A stretch of DNA of 64,000 nucleotides from Bacteriovoracaceae bacterium (GTDB taxonomy: Bacteria; Bdellovibrionota; Bacteriovoracia; Bacteriovoracales; Bacteriovoracaceae): assembly GCA_947377285.1 (NCBI GenBank), contig CANCFT010000010.1, positions 39,922 through 103,921 on the forward strand. The letters are read 5' to 3'. Of this stretch, positions 56,485 to 64,000 are shown piece by piece. The first letter of the stretch is position 1. Each line of letters opens with the position of its first letter. Under the pieces are notes generated by a model. It saw only the letters and a program-made list of their open reading frames with translations, had not been told where the DNA came from and searched no databases. The translations under genes and the position numbers were made by a program.

Positions 56485-56916
56485 ATGAAAGAGCAAAAAC
56501 ATGAATTAGAATTTGTAGGGTGGCGTGAAAGTGTCAGCCTTCCACTTTTTAAACTGCTAGACCTGAAAGCTAAAATTGATACTGGAGCTAAAACAAGCGC
56601 ATTACATGCCGATAATATTGAGTACATAACAGAAAAAGGAAAAAAGTTTGTCCGCTTCTCAATTGAAAAAGAAGATGGTGGGAAAAAAACAATAAAATCC
56701 CTTTTTTTAGAAGAACGTGAAATAAAAAGTTCTACTGGGCAAAAGACCATTAGACCTGTGGTTAAAACGAAGATTCGCATGGGTAAAAGTGAATTTGAAA
56801 TTGAAATTACGTTAATTAACCGCGATCTAATGGGTTTTAAAATGTTGATTGGAAGAGAAGCTTTAAATGGAAGATTTATGATTAATCCAGCGCGCTCTTA
56901 TCTTTTAAAAAAATAA
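56485..56916 (+). CDS. RimB-like aspartyl/zinc protease of the RimK system
   Basis: 143 residues of the ATP-dependent zinc protease (RimB/DUF4598-like) family: KIDTGAKTSALHAD is the aspartyl-protease-like motif, and the later LIGREALNGRF is the second conserved block. It stands immediately upstream of rimK (27 bp), the usual arrangement, where it is thought to trim glutamate tails. The sequence before the gene (56268-56484) shows no further gene. Confidence 0.85.
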   Translation: MKEQKHELEFVGWRESVSLPLFKLLDLKAKIDTGAKTSALHADNIEYITEKGKKFVRFSIEKEDGGKKTIKSLFLEEREIKSSTGQKTIRPVVKTKIRMGKSEFEIEITLINRDLMGFKMLIGREALNGRFMINPARSYLLKK

Positions 56917-56943
56917 ACTTTCTCATAACTGGAGTCCTAAAAA

Positions 56944-57846
56944 ATGAAAATTGGCATTCTATCGAGAAGTTCGAATATTTATTCAACCAAAAGACTCATG
57001 GAAGCAGGTAGAGCAAGAGGACATGAAGTTGATGTTATAGATACACTCAAGTGTTATATGGACATTACTTCGAAAAAGCCGATGGTGCATTACCAAGAGA
57101 GAGTTCTTGATGATTTTGATGCCATCATTCCGCGCATTGGCGCTTCAATTACCTTTTATGGAACGGCCGTTATAAGACAGTTTGAAATGATGGGTGTTTC
57201 TTCTCTCAATGAAAGTGTCGCTATTTCTAGGTCACGGGATAAGTTGAGATCTTTGCAATTGCTTTCGAGAAAAGGAATTGGATTGCCGATAACAGGTTTT
57301 GCCCATTCAACTAAAATGACTCAAGAGCTAATTAAATTAGTAGGTGGTGCACCTCTAGTTATAAAACTTTTAGAAGGCACTCAAGGAAAAGGAGTCGTCT
57401 TAGCGGAAACTGATGGGGCGGCCGAATCAGTCATCGATGCTTTTAGAGAAATGGATGCCAATATTTTAGTCCAAGAATTTATTAAAGAAGCAAGAGGATC
57501 TGATATTCGATGTTTTGTTGTAGGGGATCAAGTTGTCGCTTCAATGAAGCGTACTGCAAAATTAGGTGAATTTCGTTCTAACCTTCACCGCGGTGGATCT
57601 GCCGAAGTCATCTCAATTACAACTGAAGAGCGCCAAGCGGCCTTAGATGCTACCAAAGCATTGGGCTTAAATGTGGCCGGAGTCGATTTGTTAAGATCTG
57701 ATAGAGGGCCGTTAATCATGGAAGTTAACTCTTCTCCAGGATTAAATGGAATTGAAACGGCCACAGGAAAAGATGTGGCCGGAATGATCATTGAGTATTT
57801 AGAAAAAATGGATAAAGACAGTACAGAAACGAAAGGTCGGGGATAG
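56944..57846 (+). CDS. rimK: RimK-type alpha-L-glutamate ligase
   Basis: 300 residues with ATP-grasp fold. [21 protein letters not shown] start, [17 protein letters not shown], and the Mg-binding [12 protein letters not shown] near the end. RimK adds glutamates to the C-terminus of ribosomal protein S6. Follows the RimB-like protease and precedes a 79-residue protein by 7 bp. Confidence 0.93.
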   Translation: MKIGILSRSSNIYSTKRLMEAGRARGHEVDVIDTLKCYMDITSKKPMVHYQERVLDDFDAIIPRIGASITFYGTAVIRQFEMMGVSSLNESVAISRSRDKLRSLQLLSRKGIGLPITGFAHSTKMTQELIKLVGGAPLVIKLLEGTQGKGVVLAETDGAAESVIDAFREMDANILVQEFIKEARGSDIRCFVVGDQVVASMKRTAKLGEFRSNLHRGGSAEVISITTEERQAALDATKALGLNVAGVDLLRSDRGPLIMEVNSSPGLNGIETATGKDVAGMIIEYLEKMDKDSTETKGRG

Positions 57847-57853
57847 TGAATGC

Positions 57854-58093
57854 ATGAACATTCAAGAATTCCCCGCAGAATTTTTTATTAAAATAGAAGG
57901 CCAAGAATTTTTATTAGGTAGATTGTCTGTTAACAAAATGAATCAATCTTTTTGGGTTGAAATCGATATTGTTCAAAAGGAATCTAAAAAGATTTGGGCA
58001 CATGTCGGTAATCTCTACGGCGTTAGTGAGCTTGATGAGGCCATTGATCGCTCTGTTCAAAGCCTGTCTAATTACCTCAATGGAAAGAAGTAA
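57854..58093 (+). CDS. Small acidic protein of the rimK cluster
   Basis: 79 residues, no signal peptide, with a beta-rich first half and helical second half (DEAIDRSVQSLSNYL). Not recognised. Starts 7 bp after rimK and is probably in the same transcript, suggesting a small partner of the modification system. Ends 14 bp from the convergent phospholipase D gene. Confidence 0.6.
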   Translation: MNIQEFPAEFFIKIEGQEFLLGRLSVNKMNQSFWVEIDIVQKESKKIWAHVGNLYGVSELDEAIDRSVQSLSNYLNGKK

Positions 58094-58107
58094 CAAAATC
58101 TGAATTG

Positions 58108-59553
58108 TTATAAAAGGTATGAAAAGATATTCGAAGGTATTTTAAAGATGTAGTACTCGATCAATTTTAAAAACTTTTTATTATAGAACTTGGCCATTTC
58201 AATAGTTTTCTCGGAATCTATAAAAATACTTCCCTTAATCTTACCTCTGATATCTGCTGCTACAAAATCGGCGAGCTCAGTATTATTTGTACAGACAAGA
58301 TTTAATTCAAGATTAAAATTAGCAGAATGTGGATCAATATTATAAGAACCGATGACGACATCTTTTTTGTCAAAAATATAGGATTTTGCATGTATTCCAA
58401 AAATTGCTTGTGAAATTTTTTGAGTCAAAGTCAAATAATTATTTGGGACTTTTCCTTTATAAATATTGGCCCTTAAACCACTCTCAATCCATTTTTTTAT
58501 GAGGCTATCGAAAACTGAATACATCATGACATCATCAGTTGAAATGAGACTATTCGTTAAAAAATCGACCATGACATTTTTCTCAAGTGCTTCTCTCAAT
58601 ATAATATTTAGTTTTTTATCTAGGATAAAATATGGAGTATCAAAAAGTATTGATTCTTGAGAATTAAGAATTCTTTTTTCCATGTCGTATTTAATGATTC
58701 GTTCAGATCGATTCTTTCGACCTATGATTGGATACTCAGAATAAAAGCTCATATTTTGGCATGTCCCTTTATATTCTTCTGATAATTCGGATTTTCCAAA
58801 GGCCCTGATTGCTCCAATTTGACTATTGGGAATTGAGAGAAAATCACCGGCATTTTTGCTGCTATTAAAAAAAGCGAGAAGATCACCGTGGAATCGTATT
58901 TCATCAACCCCATTATTTTCGGTTAAATAAAGTGCATCACTCAATTTGGGTTGTCTTGGGCGTCTAGCACTTACTGAAAGTTCTGAATTCCAAATAGTAT
59001 TGAAAGTCTGTTGTATATAATTAACAATCGGCCCTGAAACCATTAAGTCTCTATCTAAAAAATTAAATTTTTCACTTAAATCAAAGTACTCGTCGGCAAT
59101 ATTTCGTCCTCCGACAATGGCCGCTTCTCCATCAATCAAGAGAGCTTTTCGATGGTTTCGGTATTGAATTTTACTCAAGTGAATTATTGAGGATGTATTG
59201 AAATATTTTACCTCAATCCCAAATTTTTGCATTTCATAAGCATAAAAAGGTGAAAACTGAAGATGAGAGATTAGCCAGTCTGTCAGAATGCGCACTTTTA
59301 CACCTTCGCGTGCCTTTTTAATGAGCGCTTGAGAAATAATTTGTCCGGTGGTGTCGGTATTAAATATATATGTCTCAACATCAATCGATTTTTTAGCATG
59401 CTCTATCATTTCAAGCCGCTGTTCAAGTGAAGCCAATCCATAGTTTAAAAGAATGATTTCGTGATTTCCACTAACAGAAGTCTTAAAAGGGTCGATAACA
59501 GTAGCATTAAGTTGAGCAGTGAAAATCATGAAAAAAAGAAAGCATAACTTCAA
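58108..59553 (-). CDS. Phospholipase D-family protein (cardiolipin-synthase/ClsC-like), secreted
   Basis: 481 residues with a signal peptide (KLCFLFFMIFTAQLNA). Two HxKxxxxD motifs are complete: His134/Lys136/Asp141 in NHRKALLIDGEAAIVGG and His388/Lys390/Asp395 in HAKSYIFDKKDVVIGSYN. These form one active site that cleaves or transfers phosphatidyl groups. The start is probably TTG at 59553 with GAGG six bases upstream; ATG 59529 would remove most of the signal peptide. Exported form could act on prey or host lipids (inference). Confidence 0.85.
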   Translation of the reverse strand: MKLCFLFFMIFTAQLNATVIDPFKTSVSGNHEIILLNYGLASLEQRLEMIEHAKKSIDVETYIFNTDTTGQIISQALIKKAREGVKVRILTDWLISHLQFSPFYAYEMQKFGIEVKYFNTSSIIHLSKIQYRNHRKALLIDGEAAIVGGRNIADEYFDLSEKFNFLDRDLMVSGPIVNYIQQTFNTIWNSELSVSARRPRQPKLSDALYLTENNGVDEIRFHGDLLAFFNSSKNAGDFLSIPNSQIGAIRAFGKSELSEEYKGTCQNMSFYSEYPIIGRKNRSERIIKYDMEKRILNSQESILFDTPYFILDKKLNIILREALEKNVMVDFLTNSLISTDDVMMYSVFDSLIKKWIESGLRANIYKGKVPNNYLTLTQKISQAIFGIHAKSYIFDKKDVVIGSYNIDPHSANFNLELNLVCTNNTELADFVAADIRGKIKGSIFIDSEKTIEMAKFYNKKFLKLIEYYIFKIPSNIFSYLL

Positions 59554-59943
59554 AAGGACCTCTTTTATAAACTAAATACAATAACAGGTTTTTAGTTTTT
59601 ATTTAGAACTTATAAGTTTTAGAAAATTGAGTGTCAATAGAGTCTATTTTTAGGTTATCTATAAAAAAAAGTTATAAATGATTCTATCTAGAAAAAAAGA
59701 AATAAAAAAAATGCCATTTATTTGATAAAAATATTTATTTATTAAATGATTTTAGAATGAGATGCCTCATTTAATAGACACAATCAAATTGTCAGGTTTT
59801 TCATTGGGAAAAAACAAAATTTACAACTTTCTTCTTTGATTTAAATTATTTAAGTTGCAGGATAAAAAAATAAAATAATTTCATAGAAAAATAAACTACT
59901 ATCAAACTTGTTGGTAATTCATTAAATCTAACAAGGGGCCATT
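59554..59943. other. AT-rich intergenic region (390 bp) without a gene
   Basis: No open frame with a ribosome site on either strand. Two dyads stand out: AATGAG-ATGC-CTCATT at 59756-59771 and ACAAT-CAA-ATTGT at 59780-59792, 8 bases apart, which may be operators of the divergent PLD or CxxCH genes. A good AAGGGG lies before the ATG at 59944. Confidence 0.5.
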
Positions 59944-60561
59944 ATGAAATTAAGTTTATTAACATTGTCATTTTTATTTATGAGTTTCGAAACTTCAGCT
60001 TTTTCAAGTTATTTAAACAGTTTTAAAACTACTTATCCAAATTCAAAAACATCAACTAATTCTTGTGTTGTCTGCCACACGAGTTCAACAGACTATTCCA
60101 GAAATGGATACGGCCAGGACTATGAAAATAATAATCATGATTTTAAAGCAATCGAGCAATTTGATTCTGATGTTGACGGAGTTAAAAACTTAGTTGAAAT
60201 CAATGGAGGTACAAATCCTGGTGACCGAAACAGTTTTCCAATTATTTCACCACCTGTCGTAGTACCACCGCCTGTAGTTGTGACACCACCAATTGTTATA
60301 CTTCCGCCGGTTGTTGTTACTCCACCTGTGGTTGTCACTCCGCCAGTAGTCGTTAAACCACCTGTGGTTGTCACTCCGCCGGTGATTGTTCCTTCACCAG
60401 TAGTAATTACTCCTCAAGATGATGATGATGATCGTAATTCTCCTAGAAAAAATATTAAATACTGCGACAAAAAAGAGCATGAAAGAGCCTGCAAATCCCT
60501 AAAGAAAGTTAAAACTTGGTTTGAAGAATTGATCGCAAAGTTTGGATTTAGAAAACATTAA
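59944..60561 (+). CDS. Secreted CxxCH protein with Asp-rich loop and PVVV repeat stalk
   Basis: 205 residues with a signal peptide (LLTLSFLFMSFETSA|F). Cys41-x2-Cys44-His45 (CVVCH) is a c-type heme motif, followed by NGYGQDYENNN and a thrombospondin type 3-like DSDVDGVKNL. Residues ~104-156 are a PVVVTPP-type repeat, a stiff Pro-rich stalk, then five Asp and a cationic C-terminal domain with two Cys. I infer a cell-surface protein in which the CxxCH site binds heme or metal. Family not recognised. Confidence 0.65.
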   Translation: MKLSLLTLSFLFMSFETSAFSSYLNSFKTTYPNSKTSTNSCVVCHTSSTDYSRNGYGQDYENNNHDFKAIEQFDSDVDGVKNLVEINGGTNPGDRNSFPIISPPVVVPPPVVVTPPIVILPPVVVTPPVVVTPPVVVKPPVVVTPPVIVPSPVVITPQDDDDDRNSPRKNIKYCDKKEHERACKSLKKVKTWFEELIAKFGFRKH

Positions 60562-60637
60562 TTCTTTTAAGTTTGGTTTTCTTATTTAGATGGAGAGTCA
60601 AAAACGAAAAAGGTGTAAGTTTCAGTAAGATGATTAT

Positions 60638-60651
60638 GTCATTTTAATGAC
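60638..60651 (+). promoter_or_regulatory. Upstream activator site 1, GTCA-N6-TGAC
   Basis: Exact palindrome GTCATTTTAATGAC, lying about 120 bases upstream of the predicted sigma-54 start. Its core and the following bases (TCATTTTAATGACTTAGTAA) repeat at site 2 with few changes. Typical spacing for a bacterial enhancer-binding protein. Confidence 0.65.
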
Positions 60652-60669
60652 TTAGTAATCCACTCAAAC

Positions 60670-60683
60670 GTCAATTTAGTGAC
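60670..60683 (+). promoter_or_regulatory. Upstream activator site 2, GTCA-N6-TGAC
   Basis: GTCAATTTAGTGAC, 32 bp after site 1 (about three helical turns), about 88 bases upstream of the predicted start. The two sites share the half-sites and the 3' flank CTTAG. Suggests a dimer of dimers on the same DNA face. Confidence 0.65.
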
Positions 60684-60736
60684 TTAGCAAATGTAAGGCT
60701 AGAGTGTGAAATCAAGACCTTAATGTGTTTGTAAAC

Positions 60737-60753
60737 TTGGCACGGTCTCTGCA
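60737..60753 (+). promoter_or_regulatory. Sigma-54 (RpoN) promoter
   Basis: TTGGCACG-N4-CTGCA: GG at 60739-60740 and GC at 60751-60752, exactly 10 bases apart, matching YTGGCACG-N4-TTGCW with a single change. No gene on this strand follows before the terminator at 60856, so the product should be an untranslated RNA starting near 60764. Confidence 0.75.
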
Positions 60754-60763
60754 ATAAGAATCA

Positions 60764-60857
60764 GTGTGTGTGGAGAATCTATTAAAAGGATTTTTTTAGA
60801 CCTCCTGTGAATGTCTCTCAAAAAGCCCATTGCTGAAATATGTTCTGGGCTTTTTTG
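60764..60857 (+). ncRNA. Predicted sigma-54-dependent small RNA (~94 nt) with anti-Shine-Dalgarno motif
   Basis: Bounded by the RpoN promoter and an intrinsic terminator. A 5' hairpin can be drawn: GGAG (60772) with CUCC (60102+700, i.e. 60802-60805), UCUA with UAGA, and AAAA with UUUU, loop GGAU. ACCUCCU at 60800-60806 is identical to the 16S rRNA anti-Shine-Dalgarno sequence and could pair with ribosome sites of target mRNAs if the hairpin opens. About 15 unpaired bases separate it from the terminator. No ORF with a ribosome site is found inside. Existence of the transcript is inference. Confidence 0.6.
60821..60856 (+). terminator. Bidirectional intrinsic terminator
   Basis: AAAAGCCCA pairs with TGGGCTTTT around a 16-base loop, followed by TTTTTT on the plus strand. 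On the minus strand the same hairpin ends the arginase-family gene, with AAAAA/TTTTT tract. Serves both the predicted small RNA and the gene at 60859. Confidence 0.8.
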
Positions 60858-60858
60858 T

Positions 60859-61788
60859 TTAACTTTCTAAAAAATTTCTTTCATCCATTATTTGATAAAT
60901 CAGCGAAGCCAGGCATCTTGCTCCTTTTTGTGAAAGATTGTCATAGACGGGATTGTATTCAAAAAATCCAAAGTGCTGACAGTTTAATCGATCGATTGCA
61001 TAGAGGAGCACATCTTCGACAAAATCATATGGTAAACCTCGGTGATTAACTGCACTCACTCCTTCCATTATGGAAGATTCCAAAACATCAGCGTCGAGAC
61101 TAAAAACGTAGAGAGTGTCTTCTTGAAAAGGCAAAATTCGCTCTAAAAACTTTTCTGTTTCAGTAAATTCTTTTGTCCCGAAACGAACGTCTTCGTAAGT
61201 GGCGACGATTTCTCGCCCACTTGGCAAATTACTCATCGTTGAGATGGAATTAGCAAATTCATGAATTCCTAATTGAACTATTTCTAAGTCTCCATCAAAG
61301 TTTTCAGCAATTTGGCGAAAGGGAGTTCCTGAATTAGGCGAGGGATCTGTGCGAGTGTCTAAGTGAGCATCGAGATTAATCACGACCATTTTTTTTGTTA
61401 ATTGATTAATGGCGCGAAGGCTTGGGTATATATAATCATGGCCTCCGCCAAGGTAAATAAATTTTTGAGTTTTTGTTTGCGTTGAAAAAACTTGTTTAAT
61501 TTCTAAAGACAATGCAAGTTGTGAGTTGAAGAAATCAGTTTTTTCGAGCGTTGTATTGGCCAGTTCGATTTCAGACCATTTTAAAAGATTATGAGATGCT
61601 AATTTTTTTACAACACTCATTATAGCTTCAGGAGCAAACAGTGAACCTCTTCGGCCCTGATTTAAAATTGTTCCAGTATCTGAAGAAAATTTTAAAAAAA
61701 GAATGTCAGCTAATTCAATTTGATCTGTTTTATTGTTAATCATTCTTTCTAGATCGCGAGGACTTTTCATTTGAATTGATTTTTGCAT
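60859..61788 (-). CDS. Arginase/agmatinase/formimidoylglutamase-family hydrolase
   Basis: 309 residues from ATG 61788, one base after the PCuAC stop. Manganese ligands: GGGHD (His117, Asp118), DAHLD (Asp140, His142, Asp144) and SLDAD (Asp232, Asp234). The third Asp of DxDxxD is Glu (DADVLE). GVSAVNHRGLP near the end recalls formimidoylglutamase (HutG) and agmatinase. Substrate not certain. Last gene of an operon with copper chaperones, an unusual context. Confidence 0.82.
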   Translation of the reverse strand: MQKSIQMKSPRDLERMINNKTDQIELADILFLKFSSDTGTILNQGRRGSLFAPEAIMSVVKKLASHNLLKWSEIELANTTLEKTDFFNSQLALSLEIKQVFSTQTKTQKFIYLGGGHDYIYPSLRAINQLTKKMVVINLDAHLDTRTDPSPNSGTPFRQIAENFDGDLEIVQLGIHEFANSISTMSNLPSGREIVATYEDVRFGTKEFTETEKFLERILPFQEDTLYVFSLDADVLESSIMEGVSAVNHRGLPYDFVEDVLLYAIDRLNCQHFGFFEYNPVYDNLSQKGARCLASLIYQIMDERNFLES

Positions 61789-61789
61789 C

Positions 61790-62254
61790 TTAAAATCTCG
61801 ATAAAGCATTAAAGTCAAAGCTTTGAGCTTTTCCATTAACTTTGAATTGAACTTTTAATTTTTGATTGGCAAGAATATTTTGAGTGGCATCAAATAACAT
61901 AATATGATGTCCACCAGGAGAAAATTCAAAAGACTTATGGGCCGCTATAATAATTTTGTCAACTTTTTTCATCGACATTTTTCCATCACGAACTAAGCTT
62001 TCATGAATTTCTGAAGCGCTAAAAGATTCAACATTGACTAAAGTTAGAGTGATGTCCTGGTCTGAATTATTCTTTAATTTAGCATAGGCTGCCGTCGCAC
62101 TTGATCCCTTAAGTGGGATAAATATCCGGGCCTCTGAAATTTCTAATGGGTCAACTGAAACTTGCTTTAAAACTATCTTCTGCTCTCCAAAAGATGAATT
62201 CGCAAGACTCGCTACTAAAATAAAAAAACTCAATACAGCAAACAGATATTTCAT
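61790..62254 (-). CDS. Periplasmic copper chaperone PCu(A)C
   Basis: 154 residues with a signal peptide (FAVLSFFILVASLANSSFG). The copper site HX10MX21HXM is exact: His84, Met95, His117, Met119. It delivers Cu(I) to cytochrome c oxidase, usually together with SCO. Overlaps the SCO stop by 4 bp (ATGA) upstream and precedes the arginase-family gene by 1 bp. Confidence 0.88.
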   Translation of the reverse strand: MKYLFAVLSFFILVASLANSSFGEQKIVLKQVSVDPLEISEARIFIPLKGSSATAAYAKLKNNSDQDITLTLVNVESFSASEIHESLVRDGKMSMKKVDKIIIAAHKSFEFSPGGHHIMLFDATQNILANQKLKVQFKVNGKAQSFDFNALSRF

Positions 62255-62820
62255 AAATTCTCCCGGATTTTTTTTAGTATTTCATCACTTGAACGTGGAC
62301 TTGGCAATTGCGAAATCACTATTCCTAATCTGTTCAATAAAAGAATGCGGTCAGAGTGGGTGATTGAATATCCTAAATAGGATTTAGGGTCATTTTCAAT
62401 TTTATAAGTTAGATTAAAAAGTGTGATAATTTGGTCAATTTGATTCTTGGTTCCATTGAGTCCAATAAAAGTCGAATTAAATTGTTTTACATAACCTGAA
62501 ACATCTTGAACACTTTCATAATTTTGGTCTACGCTTATAAAAATAAATCGAACTCGCGACTTATCTTTTAGCTCCAATTCACCAAGAGCTTTATTGATGA
62601 AAGACAATGTCATTGGGCAGATGTCTGGGCATTTGACGTAGCCTATGTAAAGTAAATTTAAATCTTTTGGCTCATCTTTAAAAATCCAATCATGCCCATT
62701 ATTTTGAGCCTTGAAAGACCCTCCGATAATTGGCCTTGAGTTATTTATTTTGACTACGGCCCAAAGTACACATGCACTTAAAATTAATGAAAAGAAAATG
62801 GTGAGAATTTTAGCTTTCAA
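62251..62820 (-). CDS. SCO1/SenC-family copper protein
   Basis: 189 residues: an N-terminal membrane anchor (ILTIFFSLILSACVLW), a thioredoxin-like fold with CPDIC (Cys64, Cys68) and His155 (THSDR), the three copper ligands. It helps build the CuA site of cytochrome oxidase. Pairs with PCu(A)C in a coupled reading frame. Confidence 0.9.
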   Translation of the reverse strand: MKAKILTIFFSLILSACVLWAVVKINNSRPIIGGSFKAQNNGHDWIFKDEPKDLNLLYIGYVKCPDICPMTLSFINKALGELELKDKSRVRFIFISVDQNYESVQDVSGYVKQFNSTFIGLNGTKNQIDQIITLFNLTYKIENDPKSYLGYSITHSDRILLLNRLGIVISQLPSPRSSDEILKKIRENL

Positions 62821-62832
62821 CAGAATGCCACC

Positions 62833-63207
62833 TTAAAATGAGGGAGTGATATAAATTGCTTTGCCTATTAGGCAAATATCACTTTTTTCGGATTGTAGAC
62901 AATTCTCTTTAATTGTCTGACACATCTTAGGTCCTTCGTTTTTCAATTTTGTGTAGATTTTTGCATCAACTGGGCCCACTCCAGCAATAAAAATATCTTT
63001 GATCGCGGGGTTAATATCTGGCGTGGAGTTCATCACGGAGCAATTACTTTCATTCATCTGTTTAGTGCATTCATCATAAGCTATATAAGTAGAGTTTTGA
63101 GGCAGAAAACGGAGATTGATATATCCTGAGTACTGTAAATAACTAATACCTAATATAGTGAATAGGAGAAAAAGAATAAACATTAGAATTGCATTTGCTT
63201 TTGTCAT
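62833..63207 (-). CDS. Membrane-anchored periplasmic protein of unknown function
   Basis: 124 residues: one N-terminal membrane segment (ILMFILFLLFTILGISYL) and a periplasmic part with five Cys. First gene of the SCO-PCuAC-arginase operon, 12 bp before SCO. A partner in oxidase assembly is possible (inference). No family recognised. Confidence 0.6.
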   Translation of the reverse strand: MTKANAILMFILFLLFTILGISYLQYSGYINLRFLPQNSTYIAYDECTKQMNESNCSVMNSTPDINPAIKDIFIAGVGPVDAKIYTKLKNEGPKMCQTIKENCLQSEKSDICLIGKAIYITPSF

Positions 63208-63449
63208 AATAAATTATTTACTGGTTTGGCCATTATCGCTACAAAAAAGAAAAAGATACATTTCGCTGATTTAATTTACGAGTCTATCGAAATGCCAATA
63301 AAAAGGTGCACATTTTAAAAGGCAAAAATTTCTATCTTGAGATAGTAGGAAATAAGTTCCTGTTTTTTGGCACTTCCTAGATAAAAATTAAAAAATCTTG
63401 AATTGAACTATAATTTAAACAGTTATTATTTCAAACTAAGAGTTATTAG

Positions 63450-64000
63450 ATGATAAATATCATGTCTAAAATTTTCGGAAGACTACATATCCCGATCATC
63501 TTGTTGATTTTATCTGGTTGTATTACTAAAAGTCGTATCAATATTGTTTTAAAGAATAAGTCTACTGTTCAGACTGCACATATTAATGTTTTAAATGTTC
63601 AAGTCATTAATAATCAAATTGTTATAACTGGAAATAACCTAGACTCTGTTACTGATTTTAAAATAAAAAACGGAGCAACTACAACCAATTTAACAATTGA
63701 ATCTAAATCTAAAACTTCCATTGTAGCCAACACGTTAAGTAACGTGAATTTAGCAGTGGGAACAATTTTTGATTTCGTGTTTTCAAATGCCGACGCCTCT
63801 TCTGTTTATCAAGTGGCATTTACTAATACTAATAATTCAATAACAGCTTCAATGCTTACTTCAATGGGTGCGACTAAAGGTCAAATCATGAAGTATAACG
63901 GGGCCACTTGGGTGCCTTCATCTATTACAAATGCTCAGACGTATTTGGGAACATATGATGCCACTGCGAATAATCCTGATTTATCATCTCCGTCTTCCAC
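63450..64000 (+). CDS. Surface lipoprotein, C-terminus beyond the window
   Basis: Open frame from ATG 63450 (or 63462) to the window edge, 183 visible codons. A signal peptide ends in lipobox LSG|C (codon near 63519). The mature part is Asn/Thr/Ser-rich, beta-like, with GQIMKYNGATWVPSS, a pattern seen in phage tail and adhesin repeats of the Bacteriovoracaceae. The remainder is outside. The 242-bp gap before it has no gene on either strand. Confidence 0.65.
   Translation, partial: MINIMSKIFGRLHIPIILLILSGCITKSRINIVLKNKSTVQTAHINVLNVQVINNQIVITGNNLDSVTDFKIKNGATTTNLTIESKSKTSIVANTLSNVNLAVGTIFDFVFSNADASSVYQVAFTNTNNSITASMLTSMGATKGQIMKYNGATWVPSSITNAQTYLGTYDATANNPDLSSPSS

Noticed and set aside
58091..58110. 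AT-only hairpin between the rimK cluster and the PLD gene
   Set aside because: TAACAA/TTGTTA is only 6 bp and A/T-dominated, and overlaps both stop codons; no T-tract.
60811..60870. 19-residue frame MSLKKPIAE inside the small RNA
   Set aside because: Starts within the ACCTCCT region with no Shine-Dalgarno and crosses the terminator stem.
60840..61049. 69-residue plus-strand frame beyond the terminator
   Set aside because: Antisense to the arginase-family gene, no ribosome site, no recognisable protein.
63368..63384. Sigma-54-like TTTTGGCAC before the surface lipoprotein
   Set aside because: The -12 GC is absent (AT at that position).

Overview
The window is AT-rich chromosomal DNA from a Gram-negative bacterium. 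It has lipoproteins with lipoboxes, outer-membrane-barrel candidates, a secretin and a complete type II secretion operon. Gene content suggests the Bdellovibrionota, most likely the Bacteriovorax/Halobacteriovorax side (class Bacteriovoracia): GspN-containing type II secretion, a long type III glutamine synthetase, many secreted proteases, and short signal-peptide proteins without recognisable family. This placement is inference; no rRNA or other phylogenetic marker is present. I saw no tRNA, rRNA, CRISPR array, insertion sequence or prophage.

Layout. 1-4034 (+): a two-gene type IIA topoisomerase whose motifs resemble eukaryotic topo II and phage T4 enzymes more than gyrase, then an IHF/HU protein with an acidic tail and a MerR-type regulator. 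3990-19276 (-): gspC-D-E-F-G-H-I-J-K-L-M-N with ispA as the last gene, driven from an extended -10 promoter near 19360. 19510-25804: an acyl-CoA dehydrogenase, a surface cluster (FG-GAP/ASPIC lipoprotein, predicted deamidase-like lipoprotein, secreted unknown), then a divergent HesB-like/LysR pair. 25888-34783: M61 peptidase, type III glutamine synthetase, METTL25-like methyltransferase, MurD and PepP-type aminopeptidase, with two very small candidate genes between them. 34747-43624: matrixin-like protease, barrel-like proteins, SerC, a GAF-PAS histidine kinase, Tgt and an FHA-RDD membrane protein. 43698-49005: DEAD-box helicase, His-rich lipoprotein, group III truncated globin, response regulator, DksA-type protein and two small cytoplasmic unknowns. 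49154-56267: QueE, a papain-like protease with a small secreted partner, SprT/DUF2786 protein and the sdhCAB operon. 56485-59553: RimB-like protease with a RimK ligase, then a phospholipase D protein. 59944-64000: a CxxCH protein on a PVVV-repeat stalk, a sigma-54 regulatory unit that appears to drive a roughly 94-nt small RNA, an arginase-family/PCuAC/SCO operon, and the start of a surface lipoprotein.

How it works together. The Gsp machine is the probable export route for some of the secreted hydrolases nearby (matrixin, papain-like protease), which fits a predatory or scavenging lifestyle, though no substrate link is visible. Tgt and QueE are two separate steps of queuosine tRNA modification. 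The clearest new-looking element is at 60638-60857: two GTCA-N6-TGAC palindromes 32 bp apart, a near-consensus sigma-54 promoter, a structured leader containing an anti-Shine-Dalgarno ACCTCCT, and an intrinsic terminator, with no convincing open reading frame.
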